This document shows positions 11,971 to 20,728 of a stretch of DNA of 64,000 nt, one piece after another; position 1 is the first letter of the stretch, and every line of letters begins with the position of its first letter. The DNA comes from Bin80 sp965116685 (GTDB taxonomy: Bacteria > Bacteroidota > Rhodothermia > Rhodothermales > Bin80): the NCBI GenBank assembly GCA_965116685.1, contig OZ220707.1, forward strand, positions 868,001 to 932,000, read 5' to 3'. Made by a program: the position numbers and the translations under genes. A model generated the notes under the pieces. The model saw only the letters and a program-made list of their open reading frames with translations, did not search any database and had not been told where the DNA came from.

Positions 11971-13877
11971 ATCGCGGTAGGGACCCGAGTTTCCTCGGGC
12001 CCCCCGCACAGATCCGGACGTGCGCGTTAACGCATCCGGCTCCTCCCTTGGGTTACACTCGCGTGCTTGACGGAAAATCGTCTCGCCGGCCAGTCGTGTC
12101 GTATGTTCAGCTTCGGCCAATAGCGCTCAATGAGGATATCCAACTGCTCCCATGTGGTCCGATCCTTCTGGGATCGTCGACGTAGGATACACAGCCATAC
12201 CCATTTCAAGCACTTAAAACATCTCCATAGGTACCGATAACTCCATGGTACGGCATAGTAATTCAGCCATCCATTAAGAACTTGGCCAAGCCATAGGCCC
12301 GTATCATGCACGCTTTCGTGCATCCGGCGCCATAGCTCCCTACGAATTCGTTTTATGAAGCGCACCATGCGCTTCGCGATTGGCTTACGGCCCAGCCCAA
12401 ATGACCCCTTACGGGTTTTACGACAGTAATGTGTAAATCCCAGAAAGTCAAAGGTCTTCGGCTTGCCGTCTCCCCGTTTTCTACGGTGCTCCATCGCGTT
12501 GCGACCAAATTCGATCAGTCGCGTTTTGTCTGGATGCAGACTCAATCCGAATTTCTCCAGTCGGGCCCGCAATGCACGTAGAAACTTCTCCGCCTCCTCC
12601 TTATACTTTCCACAAAATCGTCCGCATAACGAACGATATACGACTCTCCACCGATCTTGCGTGATTTGCGCTGGGACTCAAACCATAAGTCCAGCACGTA
12701 ATGAAGGTAGATGTTGGCCAGAATCGGAGAGATCACCGCGCCTTGCGGCGTGCCTCGCCTACTTTCCTGCCAGTTCCCATCCTCCATCACCCCCGCCTTC
12801 AGAAATTTTGTGATGAGTCGGAGCACCCGTTGATCTGCAATCCGGTGTTCCAGGAAGCGGAGTAACCACTCCTGATCCACCATGTCAAAGAATTTCCGAA
12901 TGTCCGCATCCACCACATAGTTGACCCTCCGGCGTTCGATCACATACGCGACGGCATCCAGTCCATCATGGGCACTGCGCCCCGGCCTGAATCCATAGCT
13001 GAACCCGCAGAACTCATTTTCATAAATGGGCTCTAAGATACATTTTACCATCGCGGTCTGGACGATCTTGTCCTCCAGCGCTGCGATCCCAAGCGGTCGT
13101 GTGCCTCCATCAGGCTTCGGTATATTCACCCGCCTGCTGGGGGTCGCTCGAAACGATCCACGGTGTACGCGTGTGCAGAGATCCGCAAGGTTGCGGTCCA
13201 AGTCCACGCTATACTCCTCCCACGTCACGTTGTCCACCCCAGGGGACGCTTCTCGCTTTAATGCGAAAAACGCCGCCGTCAGTGATTCCACGCTGATGTG
13301 GTGCAAGAGCGTTGTAAACTTCGGGTTCCGTTGTACGACTTCCCGTATCCGCTCAATCCCCTGGTGCACACGCGCCCATTTCTGCGCATGGTGTGTGGTG
13401 GGATCTTGCGGATTCCCCTCGGGTAGAGGCCTTCGCTCCGACCGCTCCGCGGATGGCTCCTTGTTCGCGGTCTTCCTCACTACTATGCCTCTATCTGACT
13501 TCTCCATCTCGTGCATCTTAGGCTTCGGCGTCTTCCGCCTTCTCTAGGCGGCCCCGTACGACTACAGGGCAAGATGGAGACCTCCCAGGTCCCGGCAAAG
13601 TGCGTACGTGCGTCCCTGAGTTCCTGGACACCGTGGGCCTGTAGATCCTCTCACCATAACGATGACCTACATGGTGCCTTCGACCTGTAACACAGCCTCG
13701 ACGACCCAGATAATGCATATTTCGTTGCTCAATAGCTCCGGCCACACGCACCGCTGCCGACACTTCATCGGGACCCTCACGGATCACAACGCACGGCTCG
13801 CGGAAATATGTGTTTTGGTTAAACTTCATACTGCAGGACTTGCACCTGCTACACTTATGCCAGTTAGCCTGGCGTTC
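11971..13877 (-). mobile_element. group II intron, array copy 5 (5'-most in intron sense)
   Basis: Last unit of the array, carrying the one substitution seen (G at 13547, 31 bases upstream of the protein start in intron sense). Its 5' end at 13877 abuts the 29-nt 5' end of intron 0 (ending ATGTAAC on the minus strand). If new copies enter at the intron 0 site, this is the youngest unit. Confidence 0.85.
12027..13516 (-). pseudogene. group II intron reverse transcriptase/maturase, frameshifted (copy 5)
   Basis: Identical protein frames to the other copies (13516-12542 and the second frame to 12027). The base change at 13547 lies outside the reading frame. Confidence 0.85.
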
Positions 13878-13906
13878 GTTACATTTTGCCAGTTAGCCTG
13901 GCGCTC

Positions 13907-14191
13907 CCAAGAGTTATTCCCCAAGGCCCGCCTGATCCACGATCGTTTTCATTTGATCCAGTACCTCAACAAAGGGATTGATCCGGTTCGCCGCAGGGAA
14001 GTGAAACAGCATGAGGAACTCAAACCCAGTCGTTATGCGATCTTGAAAAACGAACCGTATCGAACGCAAACGCAAGACGAGATCTTCAACGTCATCCAGG
14101 AAGCCAACTTGCAGGTCAGCGTTGCCTGGCGGCTGCGAGAGGAATTCAAGGCGATCTTCCGATGCGACTCATGGTCGGATGCAAAGCAAAA
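13907..14191 (+). pseudogene. ISL3-family transposase, central fragment (copy C)
   Basis: Begins in the middle of an ISL3 transposase (QELFPKARLIHDRFHLI, then YLNKGIDPVRRREVKQHEEL) and runs to WSDAKQ, where an IS1634-like element has inserted. The N-terminal half is missing. Its first ten residues are homologous to the last ten of copy B (QKLFPTAILI) but clearly diverged, so B and C come from two different elements joined across the intron. The rest of copy C resumes at 18248. Confidence 0.75.
14171..14189. repeat. 19-bp target duplication of the IS1634-like element (left copy)
   Basis: ATGGTCGGATGCAAAGCAA occurs here and at 18229-18247, on either side of the IS1634-like element. It belongs to the ISL3 transposase sequence. 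Removing the element and one copy restores WSDAKQYVQLWLKSVNEAG in frame. IS1634/IS1549-type elements are known for unusually long and variable duplications. Confidence 0.8.
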
Positions 14192-14287
14192 CCTGACTTT
14201 GACGGTTTCGATTTTTCCAGGTACAAAACCACTGTTTCCGTGCTTTCTGGGAGGTTTTTTTTTGGCCTTCCTGTGTAGTGTTCAGTC

Positions 14288-14318
14288 TTGCTTTTTAATT
14301 GTATTTTTCGTATCTTTG
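14288..14318 (+). promoter_or_regulatory. putative Bacteroidota-type promoter of the IS1634-like transposase
   Basis: TTG at 14288-14290 and TATCTTTG at 14311-14318 are separated by 20 bp, matching the TTG / TAnnTTTG pattern of Bacteroidota sigma-A promoters. The transposase ATG follows at 14341. Position and spacing support it; no transcription evidence exists. Confidence 0.5.
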
Positions 14319-14340
14319 TAATTCACCAACCAACTGTGTC

Positions 14341-15102
14341 ATGTGGGTCCGAGAACTCAAACGAAAAACCACGAAAAACATCTCTGTCCAGATTGTTGAG
14401 AGCTACCGTAATAAGGAAAGAAAGCCGCGGGTTCGTATCGTCCGACACATGGGAAGCGTTCACCCGGATGCAGTGGACGGTCTGGTTAAAATTGCCTATC
14501 TGGAATTAGCTCGGATCCAAGAAGACCTGCAACCCTCCTTATTTCCTGCAGAGTCTTATGTAGACGAGGTGGTGGCTGCCCGCAGAAAAAAACGGGAGTC
14601 GAAGGCACTGGTGATCAAAGATGCACGGAAGCTGGAGGAAATACGGCGCATCTGTCTGGGCTTTCACGAGGTCATGGGGGCCCTGTATCACCAGATGCGG
14701 TTTACAGAGGTCTTTGATCGCCGTCAGAAGATGTCTCGTCGTCTGTTCAAGCAAGCGGTTTTACTTCGTCTGGCTGCACCTGGGGATAGTAAACTGGCCC
14801 ATGCACGGCAGATGTCCAAGGATGCGGGGGTGGACGTTCCGGTGGAGAAGTTCTATCGGATGATGGATGCCGTCACGGACGACCGAATTGAACAGATGAA
14901 GCAGCTGGTCTCCAACGAGACGCTCGGCATGCTTGGCGGGAAACTGAAGGTGCTGTTTTTTGATGTGACGACATTGAGCTTTGCCAGTGAGTTGCCGGAT
15001 GAGCTACGCAAGAAAGGGTTTAGCAAGGATGGGAAGCCCAAAAAGGTTCAGTTGGTCTTGGCATTGATCCAAACCCAAGAAGGGCTTCCGGTCACGTACG
15101 AA
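14341..15102 (+). pseudogene. IS1634-family transposase, N-terminal part
   Basis: Start ATG at 14341 (MWVRELKRKTTKNISVQIVES), typical of this family. It contains the first catalytic aspartate (LFFDVTTLSFASE) and breaks at GLPVTYE, where the IS1380-like element begins at 15103. The original continuation LFPGNTTDVKTLEP lies at 17208. The two parts fit exactly after removal of the inserted element and one 5-bp duplication. Confidence 0.82.
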
Positions 15103-17202
15103 CCCATAATATTCATCTCAATTTAGCAGTTTCGTATTGATAAGCATCTGGGGAGCCTTATCCTGCTATATTTGTTCCATTCATTGGGCGATTAGCCCTG
15201 TTTTTCGTGGATTTTGATCGAATAAACCTCTGTTTTCGTTCTGAATCAAGTCAGCTGACCTGTTTAAGAATTATCTACTCATTTCACCCTCAAGGTGATC
15301 CCATGTCCCCGTCTTCTGCGCCTCTTTTTGTGCTTCCCTTCAACCAGTCAATTCGGATCAAATCGTCTAGTCGCAACCATACGACCTCGGACGCAGGCGC
15401 ATTCTTGTTGCGGTCGGTGATTGATCGCACCGGAATCTTGGACTTTTTGACCGATCAACTGCACGATCCTCGGGATCCACATCGTATCCACTATCCTTTG
15501 TTTGAATACACAGTGGCTGCTTCCGTTAATGCAGGGCTGGAGTTGCTTGTGGACGGATGTGGTCAGCCAGGATGCGGCCTTTAGCGTGTCCACCAGCACC
15601 AGTCGGGGGGATGGGGTAGTCGGATCGGATCGTACGTTGGCATCGCAGCCGACCATGTCCCGCTTGGTGGGTCTGCTGGGCATGGTACAGAATCTGGTTC
15701 ACTTGAAGGCAGGGCTTCTGAAGGTGGGGATGGAGCATATGCTGGTCCAAAACGGTGGACGGCGGCGCGATGAAGTGGTCATTGATGTGGATGCGATGCC
15801 CGTGGATGCACACGGCAACCAGCTTGGCAGCAAGTATCATGGGCATTATAAGCGGACCATCTTCCTTCCCCTGATTGCTTCGTGCGGGGAGAGTGGGGAT
15901 GTGCTCGGGGCGCAATTGCGTCCGGGAACTCAGCGCGAGGTCACCGATTGCGAGGACTTCATCGTTCCCATCGCCCATGCGGTGCGCCAGCATGTCGCCG
16001 ACCAAGTCATTGTCCGTATGGACGCCGGCTTCAATAGTGGTGCGTTGTGTGCACGACTGGAGGCCGAAAATATTGGCTATCTCATGCGTCTACGCAAGAA
16101 CAAGACACTGGAGCAGATGGCCGCAAAGTACGTGAAGGATCGCCCGTTGGAGGATATGACCTGCATTGAATTGACCTATGGTGCGAAGTCGTGGGAATGT
16201 ACTCGTCGGGTGGTATTAGTGATCAAGTCGCGCCCGGGAGAACTCTATGATAGGGTCTATTTTTTGGTGACCAATCTTGACGCGGAGATGTATCCAGGTC
16301 AGAAGTTGGTTCCCATGTACAGTCAACGCGGGAAGGCGGAGATGCATCAGGGCGAGATGAAAATCGCCTGCAGCGCATCATTGTCGTCCTCTCCACGTCC
16401 CAAGTCGCATTACCGTCAGAGACCGATTGAGCGTACATACGAAGTGGATCCCGATGCGGAGGTCGGCGCGGAGAATGATGTGCGCCTCCAGGTGTACATG
16501 CTGGCCTACCAGCTTCTTCACATCAGTCGATGCAACTTGCATAGTCCGCCTCCACCGTTGGATGAGACGCCATCGTCTGAACAGACTCCACCGGCGCCAA
16601 CGCAATGCGCCCAGGGGCTGCGTCAAACGAATCTACCTGGAACTGTGCTGGACGAATCAACGGGGGGCGCCTTGGAGACGGATGCGCAGGACTCCCCGGA
16701 CCCCGATCGGCAAGAGGCGCACATGCACATTCGCCGCTTCCGACTGTGTGTGCTGAAGGTCGGTGCAACCATGGCACGTCATGGCCGCTATGTAACCTTT
16801 TATATCGCCCAGTCAGCCGTGCAGGCCTGGAAGCGTTTCCTGGAACATTTTCAGCAGTTGCAATGGTACACAATACCGGAATATTGAAGCTGAGCCTTTC
16901 CGCTACACCCGGAATTCGTGCCTGCTTCGGGCCGGACTCCGAAGCGAAAACCCTCCCCGGAGGTGATTCTTGGAACGAGTGTAGAGCGAAACGGACCTCG
17001 CTGTAGGACTGGACTGCACATGAGGAATGGATTGACCGGAAATCCACCTCAATCAACCCGGAAAATATGCGAGAATGACCTCGGGAGTCGCCCCAATCGT
17101 GAAGGTCAACTCGCAGATCCCATCTCACACAGGAAATCCTGACTCCTCACAACCAAAGACGCACTTTGGAGCCATGGGAAAATCCATGATGAATAATATG
17201 GG
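15103..17202 (+). mobile_element. IS1380-like insertion sequence, copy A (2100 bp)
   Basis: Ends CCCATAATATTCATC (left) and CCCATATTATTCATC (reverse complement of right) form the terminal repeats. A 5-bp duplication ACGAA lies at 15098-15102 and 17203-17207. A second copy of exactly the same length is at 56114-58213, a few percent different. It holds one transposase gene in two frames and about 315 bp of non-coding sequence after it. Inserted in the IS1634-like transposase. Confidence 0.88.
15303..16887 (+). pseudogene. IS1380-family transposase, copy A, in two frames
   Basis: Starts ATG at 15303 after a good AAGGTGAT ribosome site. The first frame (SIRIKSSSRNHTTSDAGAFL, LTDQLHDPRDPHRIHYPLFEYTVAASVNAGLE) ends at 15584. 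The rest is in the +1 frame from about 15550: SQDAAFSVSTS, LASQPTMSRL, then the IS1380 signatures DVDAMPVDAHG, VRMDAGFNSGALCARLE and YSQRGKAEMHQGEMK. The C-terminal part includes a Pro/Thr-rich linker. Copy B has the shift at the same place, so it is either an old shared lesion or a recoding site; no slippery heptamer is evident. Confidence 0.8.
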
Positions 17203-17207
17203 ACGAA

Positions 17208-18104
17208 CTCTTTCCCGGCAATACCACCGATGTAAAGACGCTTGAACCGGCGATGACGCGCCTCAAAGAATGTTTTGATTTGGATCGGATGATTGTCGTT
17301 GCCGATTCAGGGATGTTGAGCAAGGAGAATTTAGCGTTGTTGCAAAGTCTGGGCTGTGACTATATCGTGGCTGCACGTTTACGGTCATTAAATCAACTCC
17401 ACACCAAGACGATTCTCGGGGCACAGTCTTGGAAGGTTTTAACGACGGGTCGTAAGGTTACCGAACACAAACTTGGTGGTCGACGCTTGATTTTGCGCTA
17501 TTGTCCAAAGAAGGCAGCTCGGGATGTACATTCACGGGAGAAGGCAATTGAGAAGGTGAAGAATCGTTTGAAACAGGGGGTCAAGGGCACCGGCAGAAGT
17601 GGTCGATTTCTGAAGGTGAAGCAGGATGGAGTGAGCTTAGATCAAGCAGCGATTGTTCGGGATGAGAAGTTTGATGGGCTGCATGGGGTCTGGACGAGTC
17701 TGGAGGATCTGACTCCAGAACAAGTCTATCAACATTATGGAGAGTTATGGCGAATTGAAGAAGGTTTTCGTGTGATGAAACACACCATGGCGATCCGGCC
17801 CATCTTTCACTGGGTCGAGCGTCGGGTGCGTGCCCATATTGCAATCTGTTTTGTTGCATTTGCCCTGTTACGGATCTTCCGACACCGATATAATGCGAGG
17901 TTTGGTTCAAAACATCGCCTGAGTGAAGGGCAGATTTTAGCAGAACTTGGTGCGGTGGAAACCTCCATGATTTGTGATCGAGGCAATCGGGCAGAATACC
18001 TTCTTCCATCGAAGGTTACCGAAACGAGCGGGCGCCTATACCAGACAGTCGGTCTGACGATACAGCGCCAGACCGTACTGTTCAAAGAGGGGACGACCTC
18101 CTAA
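17208..18104 (+). pseudogene. IS1634-family transposase, C-terminal part
   Basis: Continues the protein broken at 15102: LFPGNTTDVKTLEP, the second catalytic aspartate in VVADSGMLSKENL, and the conserved YGELWRIEEGFRVMK segment with the catalytic glutamate. Ends FKEGTTS. An ATG at 17253 could start a separate product, but it would lack the first aspartate. Confidence 0.8.
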
Positions 18105-18247
18105 ATCAAGCGTCCCATTCGGTCTCGATCTTCATCATTCCGCCCTGAAAAGGGGGATTGGTAGTGTTCAGTTTTCCCGGAAATCCCACTCCAGAACCCC
18201 TGTGACGGAGGTAACCGTCGAAGTCAAGATGGTCGGATGCAAAGCAA

Positions 18248-18502
18248 TACGTTCAACTCTGGCTGAAAAGTGTGAACGAGGCGGGTGTGCAGGAGATCAT
18301 GGATGCGGCCGAGATGTTTGAACGTCATCTCACCGGAGTGTGTAATGCACGTTTCCATGAACAATCCAATGCCAAGACATGCAACGGGAAGATCCAGGAG
18401 GTCAAAACGATCGGAAGATGGTACAGAAAATTTGAAAACTTCCGATCTGCCATCCTTTTTTTCTGCGGAGATATAGACCTCTATCCACAACCTTCGCGGT
18501 AG
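18248..18502 (+). pseudogene. ISL3-family transposase, C-terminal fragment (copy C)
   Basis: Completes copy C after the IS1634-like element: YVQLWLKSVNEAGVQEIM, then NGKIQEVKTIGRWYRKFENF and a terminal FFCGDIDLYPQPSR. The SNAK...NGKIQ stretch looks a few residues shorter than in typical members. The reading frame fits the upstream fragment once the 19-bp duplication is removed. Confidence 0.72.
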
Positions 18503-18543
18503 AACCTCTTGTATATTGGGTTCAAGTCAAAAACGAACCCCCG

Positions 18544-18624
18544 ATGCCAAACCATTATACTCGTGAAATTCCCGTGCTGAGTGATTCAGAACGAGCAGAA
18601 CTGGAACGTTGGATCCGCATTTGA
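18544..18624 (+). pseudogene. possible N-terminal scrap of another transposase
   Basis: A 26-codon frame MPNHYTREIPVLSDSERAEL ... WIRI* resembles the helix-turn-helix beginning of IS630-type transposases (LSDxERAELE). It stops at once and nothing homologous follows. Weak evidence from a very short match. Confidence 0.25.
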
Positions 18625-18779
18625 GCAAAAATCTCATGGGCAGAGCAGTGTGAGACAAAATACAGTGAAGTGAGTAGTAGGTTCTGTATTGGGTAATAGA
18701 TAGCCATCGTACGGGAGCCAAGTCGAAACAAATCCCAAAAAAATTTGTCATCCTTGAATTTAAACCGCTAAAGAGTGCC

Positions 18780-19577
18780 TTGGCTGAAGTTCTTAGATAC
18801 TGCGACGAATTTGGACACTTATGGAGACTTAATTTGAGACTATCTGTAAAAAATATTATTCCAGCCCCTTTGGTATCCCCTCTGAAGACAGTAAGAGACC
18901 GACTGCGGTTCCTCCATATCGGATTGCTGGGAGTGCGGGCATCTGTGAATACCGTCTACTATGGCTCGACATATGGTGGGTATGCCATCCCGCCTGACAT
19001 TGTACGTAATACGGTTGGCGTATGCTGTGGCGCAGGAGAGGATATCAGCTTTGAGATCGCTATGGCGAAAGAGTTGGGGGCACGAGTTCATATCCTAGAT
19101 CCTACACCTCGATCCGTTAGTTTTTGCGAGCGGAGTCTCTCCCAATTTTTGGGAACCCCACAAAAAGAATTGCTCTATTTCCATCCTTACGGTGTGTGGT
19201 CAGAGTCTAAAATGATGCGCTTCTACGCACCTACCAACCCTGATCATGTGAGTCATTCAGTCGTGAATCTTCAAAATACTTCAGAATACTTTGAAGCAAA
19301 GGTTCTTTCCCCAGATGATGTTATGGATCAAATTAATGAATCCTCAATTCAGTTCCTAAAGCTGAACATTGAGGGGGCTGAATATGAAGTGATCCGATCG
19401 TGGTTCAATGCTGGTCATCGACCAAGGATAATTTGCATCAATTTTGACGAGCTTCATTCTCCGGCGGATTCGGGTGCGGTTGAACGCCTCAGACAACTCG
19501 TAAAAGATTTCACGAAAGCATCCTATGTTCCAGTAAATATCTATTCTACGAAAGTCACCTACTTGAGAACAGACTAG
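18780..19577 (+). CDS. FkbM-family SAM-dependent methyltransferase
   Basis: The 265-residue frame begins at a TTG (18780); no in-frame ATG is close by, so the start is uncertain. The core shows the FkbM methyltransferase pattern: a motif I strand and Gly loop (VGVCCGAGEDISFEIAMAKELG), the acidic ILDPTP after strand 2, HSVVNLQ, and the FLKLNIEGAEYEVIRSW motif that marks this family. Members methylate hydroxyl groups of sugars or secondary metabolites, often in surface polysaccharide pathways. The substrate cannot be told. It lies alone at the edge of the IS region, facing another methyltransferase gene. Confidence 0.78.
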   Translation: MAEVLRYCDEFGHLWRLNLRLSVKNIIPAPLVSPLKTVRDRLRFLHIGLLGVRASVNTVYYGSTYGGYAIPPDIVRNTVGVCCGAGEDISFEIAMAKELGARVHILDPTPRSVSFCERSLSQFLGTPQKELLYFHPYGVWSESKMMRFYAPTNPDHVSHSVVNLQNTSEYFEAKVLSPDDVMDQINESSIQFLKLNIEGAEYEVIRSWFNAGHRPRIICINFDELHSPADSGAVERLRQLVKDFTKASYVPVNIYSTKVTYLRTD

Positions 19578-19794
19578 GATTCGTAGTATTGGAGGTCGGT
19601 TTGCCGAATTCTTAAATGCATCCCTGTGAGTAGAAAAGAGATCCATTCCAAGTCTTCATAAGTGTGGCTCTCGCATGAAATTAATCCCTCCGCCCGACTG
19701 TATGCTTTAACCCAATCAGCACATGTGGATGTAAATCTTACACAGTCCACACTCAATTCATCAGGCTCAAAATGGAGGATCAATCTTCACCCGG

Positions 19795-20574
19795 TCACAC
19801 TCCACGCAATTGACAAAGAACCGCCATGTGAGCATGATAAAATTTGGACCACAGCGTGCCACAATACCTGGGCAAATAATGTTCCGTGTACATTTTTGCA
19901 AAACGCCTCAATTGACCGCAATCACTATAAGCAAATTTGACAGTCTCCTTATTGAAGAATGGCGCGTAGACATATTCATCAACTATGTCTAGCCCGGCAT
20001 GAGAAAGCAATCTCAAAAAATCTGACTTACCAAAGAACTGAACATGCCCCGCGGGATGCTTACCCCGATCCTGGAACGCTCCCTTAATTCTTCCAATAAT
20101 TAAGTTTTCCAGCGGGACTTCAGTGACCACACTCTCATATTTAAGATCAAATAGAGATTCCAAAAATTGCGCGGGCCTCTCCAGATGTTCCAAAACATGA
20201 CTGCAGATGACCAAGTCAAATTCTGTTCTTCCAAACAACCTGGCAAAATCCACTTTCATGATATCTCCTGTCGCCGAATGCACATCTGGCAGATTCTGTT
20301 TAACAAATGCTATGGCTTCGGTTGAATAGTCTACTGCATAATAGGATTGCGCTACACCACGTCGCTGAAGTTCGGCGATCAAAGCGCCCGTTCCACTACC
20401 AACCTCCAAAATGGTCTCTGGCTTTAGTCTATTTCGATTGAGCAATATGCAGATTGAATCTGCCTTTTGCTTCGCCCCTCTACGAAGCCATTCTGCTTGA
20501 CGTTCGAGCGAGTTGGCATACTTTGAACTGTAATGATCTCTGCCAGTGAGACCGGGTTCCAAGGAATGTATCAT
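19795..20574 (-). CDS. class I SAM-dependent methyltransferase (Methyltransf_11/23 type)
   Basis: 259 residues. Motif I is ILEVGSGTGALIAELQ, followed by YYAVDYSTEAI (acidic residue binding the ribose), DFDLVICSHVLEHLERP (motif II/III) and LLSHAGLDIVDEY near the C-terminus. This layout is typical of ubiquinone/menaquinone-like or glycan methyltransferases; the substrate is not identifiable. It is convergent with the FkbM gene, with about 215 bp between them. The region upstream (20575-20728, between it and the POT gene) has no recognised feature. Confidence 0.75.
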   Translation of the reverse strand: MIHSLEPGLTGRDHYSSKYANSLERQAEWLRRGAKQKADSICILLNRNRLKPETILEVGSGTGALIAELQRRGVAQSYYAVDYSTEAIAFVKQNLPDVHSATGDIMKVDFARLFGRTEFDLVICSHVLEHLERPAQFLESLFDLKYESVVTEVPLENLIIGRIKGAFQDRGKHPAGHVQFFGKSDFLRLLSHAGLDIVDEYVYAPFFNKETVKFAYSDCGQLRRFAKMYTEHYLPRYCGTLWSKFYHAHMAVLCQLRGV

Positions 20575-20728
20575 TGGGAAAGTTCCGTTCTGGAATATTT
20601 AAATCAGGCTACCGGATGCATGAATAGTGTCTAGATTCTGATTTTTGGGCACTTTCAAATTGAAGTTGCCCGGGTATCCAACTCCGCAATTCACAGTACA
20701 AACACCCGCTGTAAGCGGATCATGGCCC

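Larger units (their letters stand above)
4343..13877 (-). repeat. head-to-tail tandem array of five 1907-bp group II introns
   Basis: Five units of exactly 1907 bp follow one another without spacer: 4343-6249, 6250-8156, 8157-10063, 10064-11970 and 11971-13877. On the minus strand each junction reads CTACCGCGAT followed by GAACGCCAGG. The only difference noticed by eye is a G for A at 13547 in the rightmost unit (the equivalent base is A at 5919 in the first). The whole array is inserted without target duplication in domain I of intron 0. An assembly expansion or collapse cannot be excluded from sequence alone. Confidence 0.9.
2248..13906 (-). mobile_element. group II intron 'intron 0', ORF-deleted, split by an IS and by a five-copy intron array
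   Basis: Intron 0 reads on the minus strand. Its 5' end is 13878-13906 (begins GAGCGCC), its body 3741-4342 and its 3' end 2248-2273 (ends CTACCGCGAT, the AY end typical of group II introns). Joining 13878 to 4342 gives continuous homology to the start of the array introns, with compensatory changes in one stem: ACGGG/CCCGT here, GCAGG/CCTGC there. Domain V (minus strand, near 3762-3793) begins GAGCCGGATGCG. Removing the inserted elements leaves about 645 nt: a ribozyme with only a remnant of its reverse transcriptase. The IS4-like element sits in the domain VI loop, so this copy is presumably unable to splice now. The flanks are two different ISL3 transposase remnants. Confidence 0.72.
14190..18228 (+). 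mobile_element. IS1634-like insertion sequence, split by an IS1380-like element
   Basis: Ends are short inverted repeats: CCTGACTTTGACGGTT from 14192 and CTTGACTTCGACGGTT as the reverse complement of the right end (14 of 16 match). The left boundary is certain to within 2 bp. The transposase has two parts, 14341-15102 and 17208-18104, separated by the IS1380-like element. Without that insertion the element would be about 1.93 kb. It is itself inserted in ISL3 copy C, which makes three levels of nesting. Confidence 0.82.

Noticed and set aside
4343..13877. The array as a CRISPR or satellite-type repeat
   Set aside because: Units are 1.9 kb, coding and with group II domains V and VI; no short repeat-spacer pattern.
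15161..15176. TATATTTG in both IS1380 copies as a full promoter
   Set aside because: A -7-like box is present but no TTG lies at a suitable distance (the nearest is 27 bp away).
16523..17128. 201-codon minus-strand frame at the end of IS1380 copy A, longer in copy B (57534-58286)
   Set aside because: It is antisense to the transposase end and differs in length between copies; no recognisable motif.
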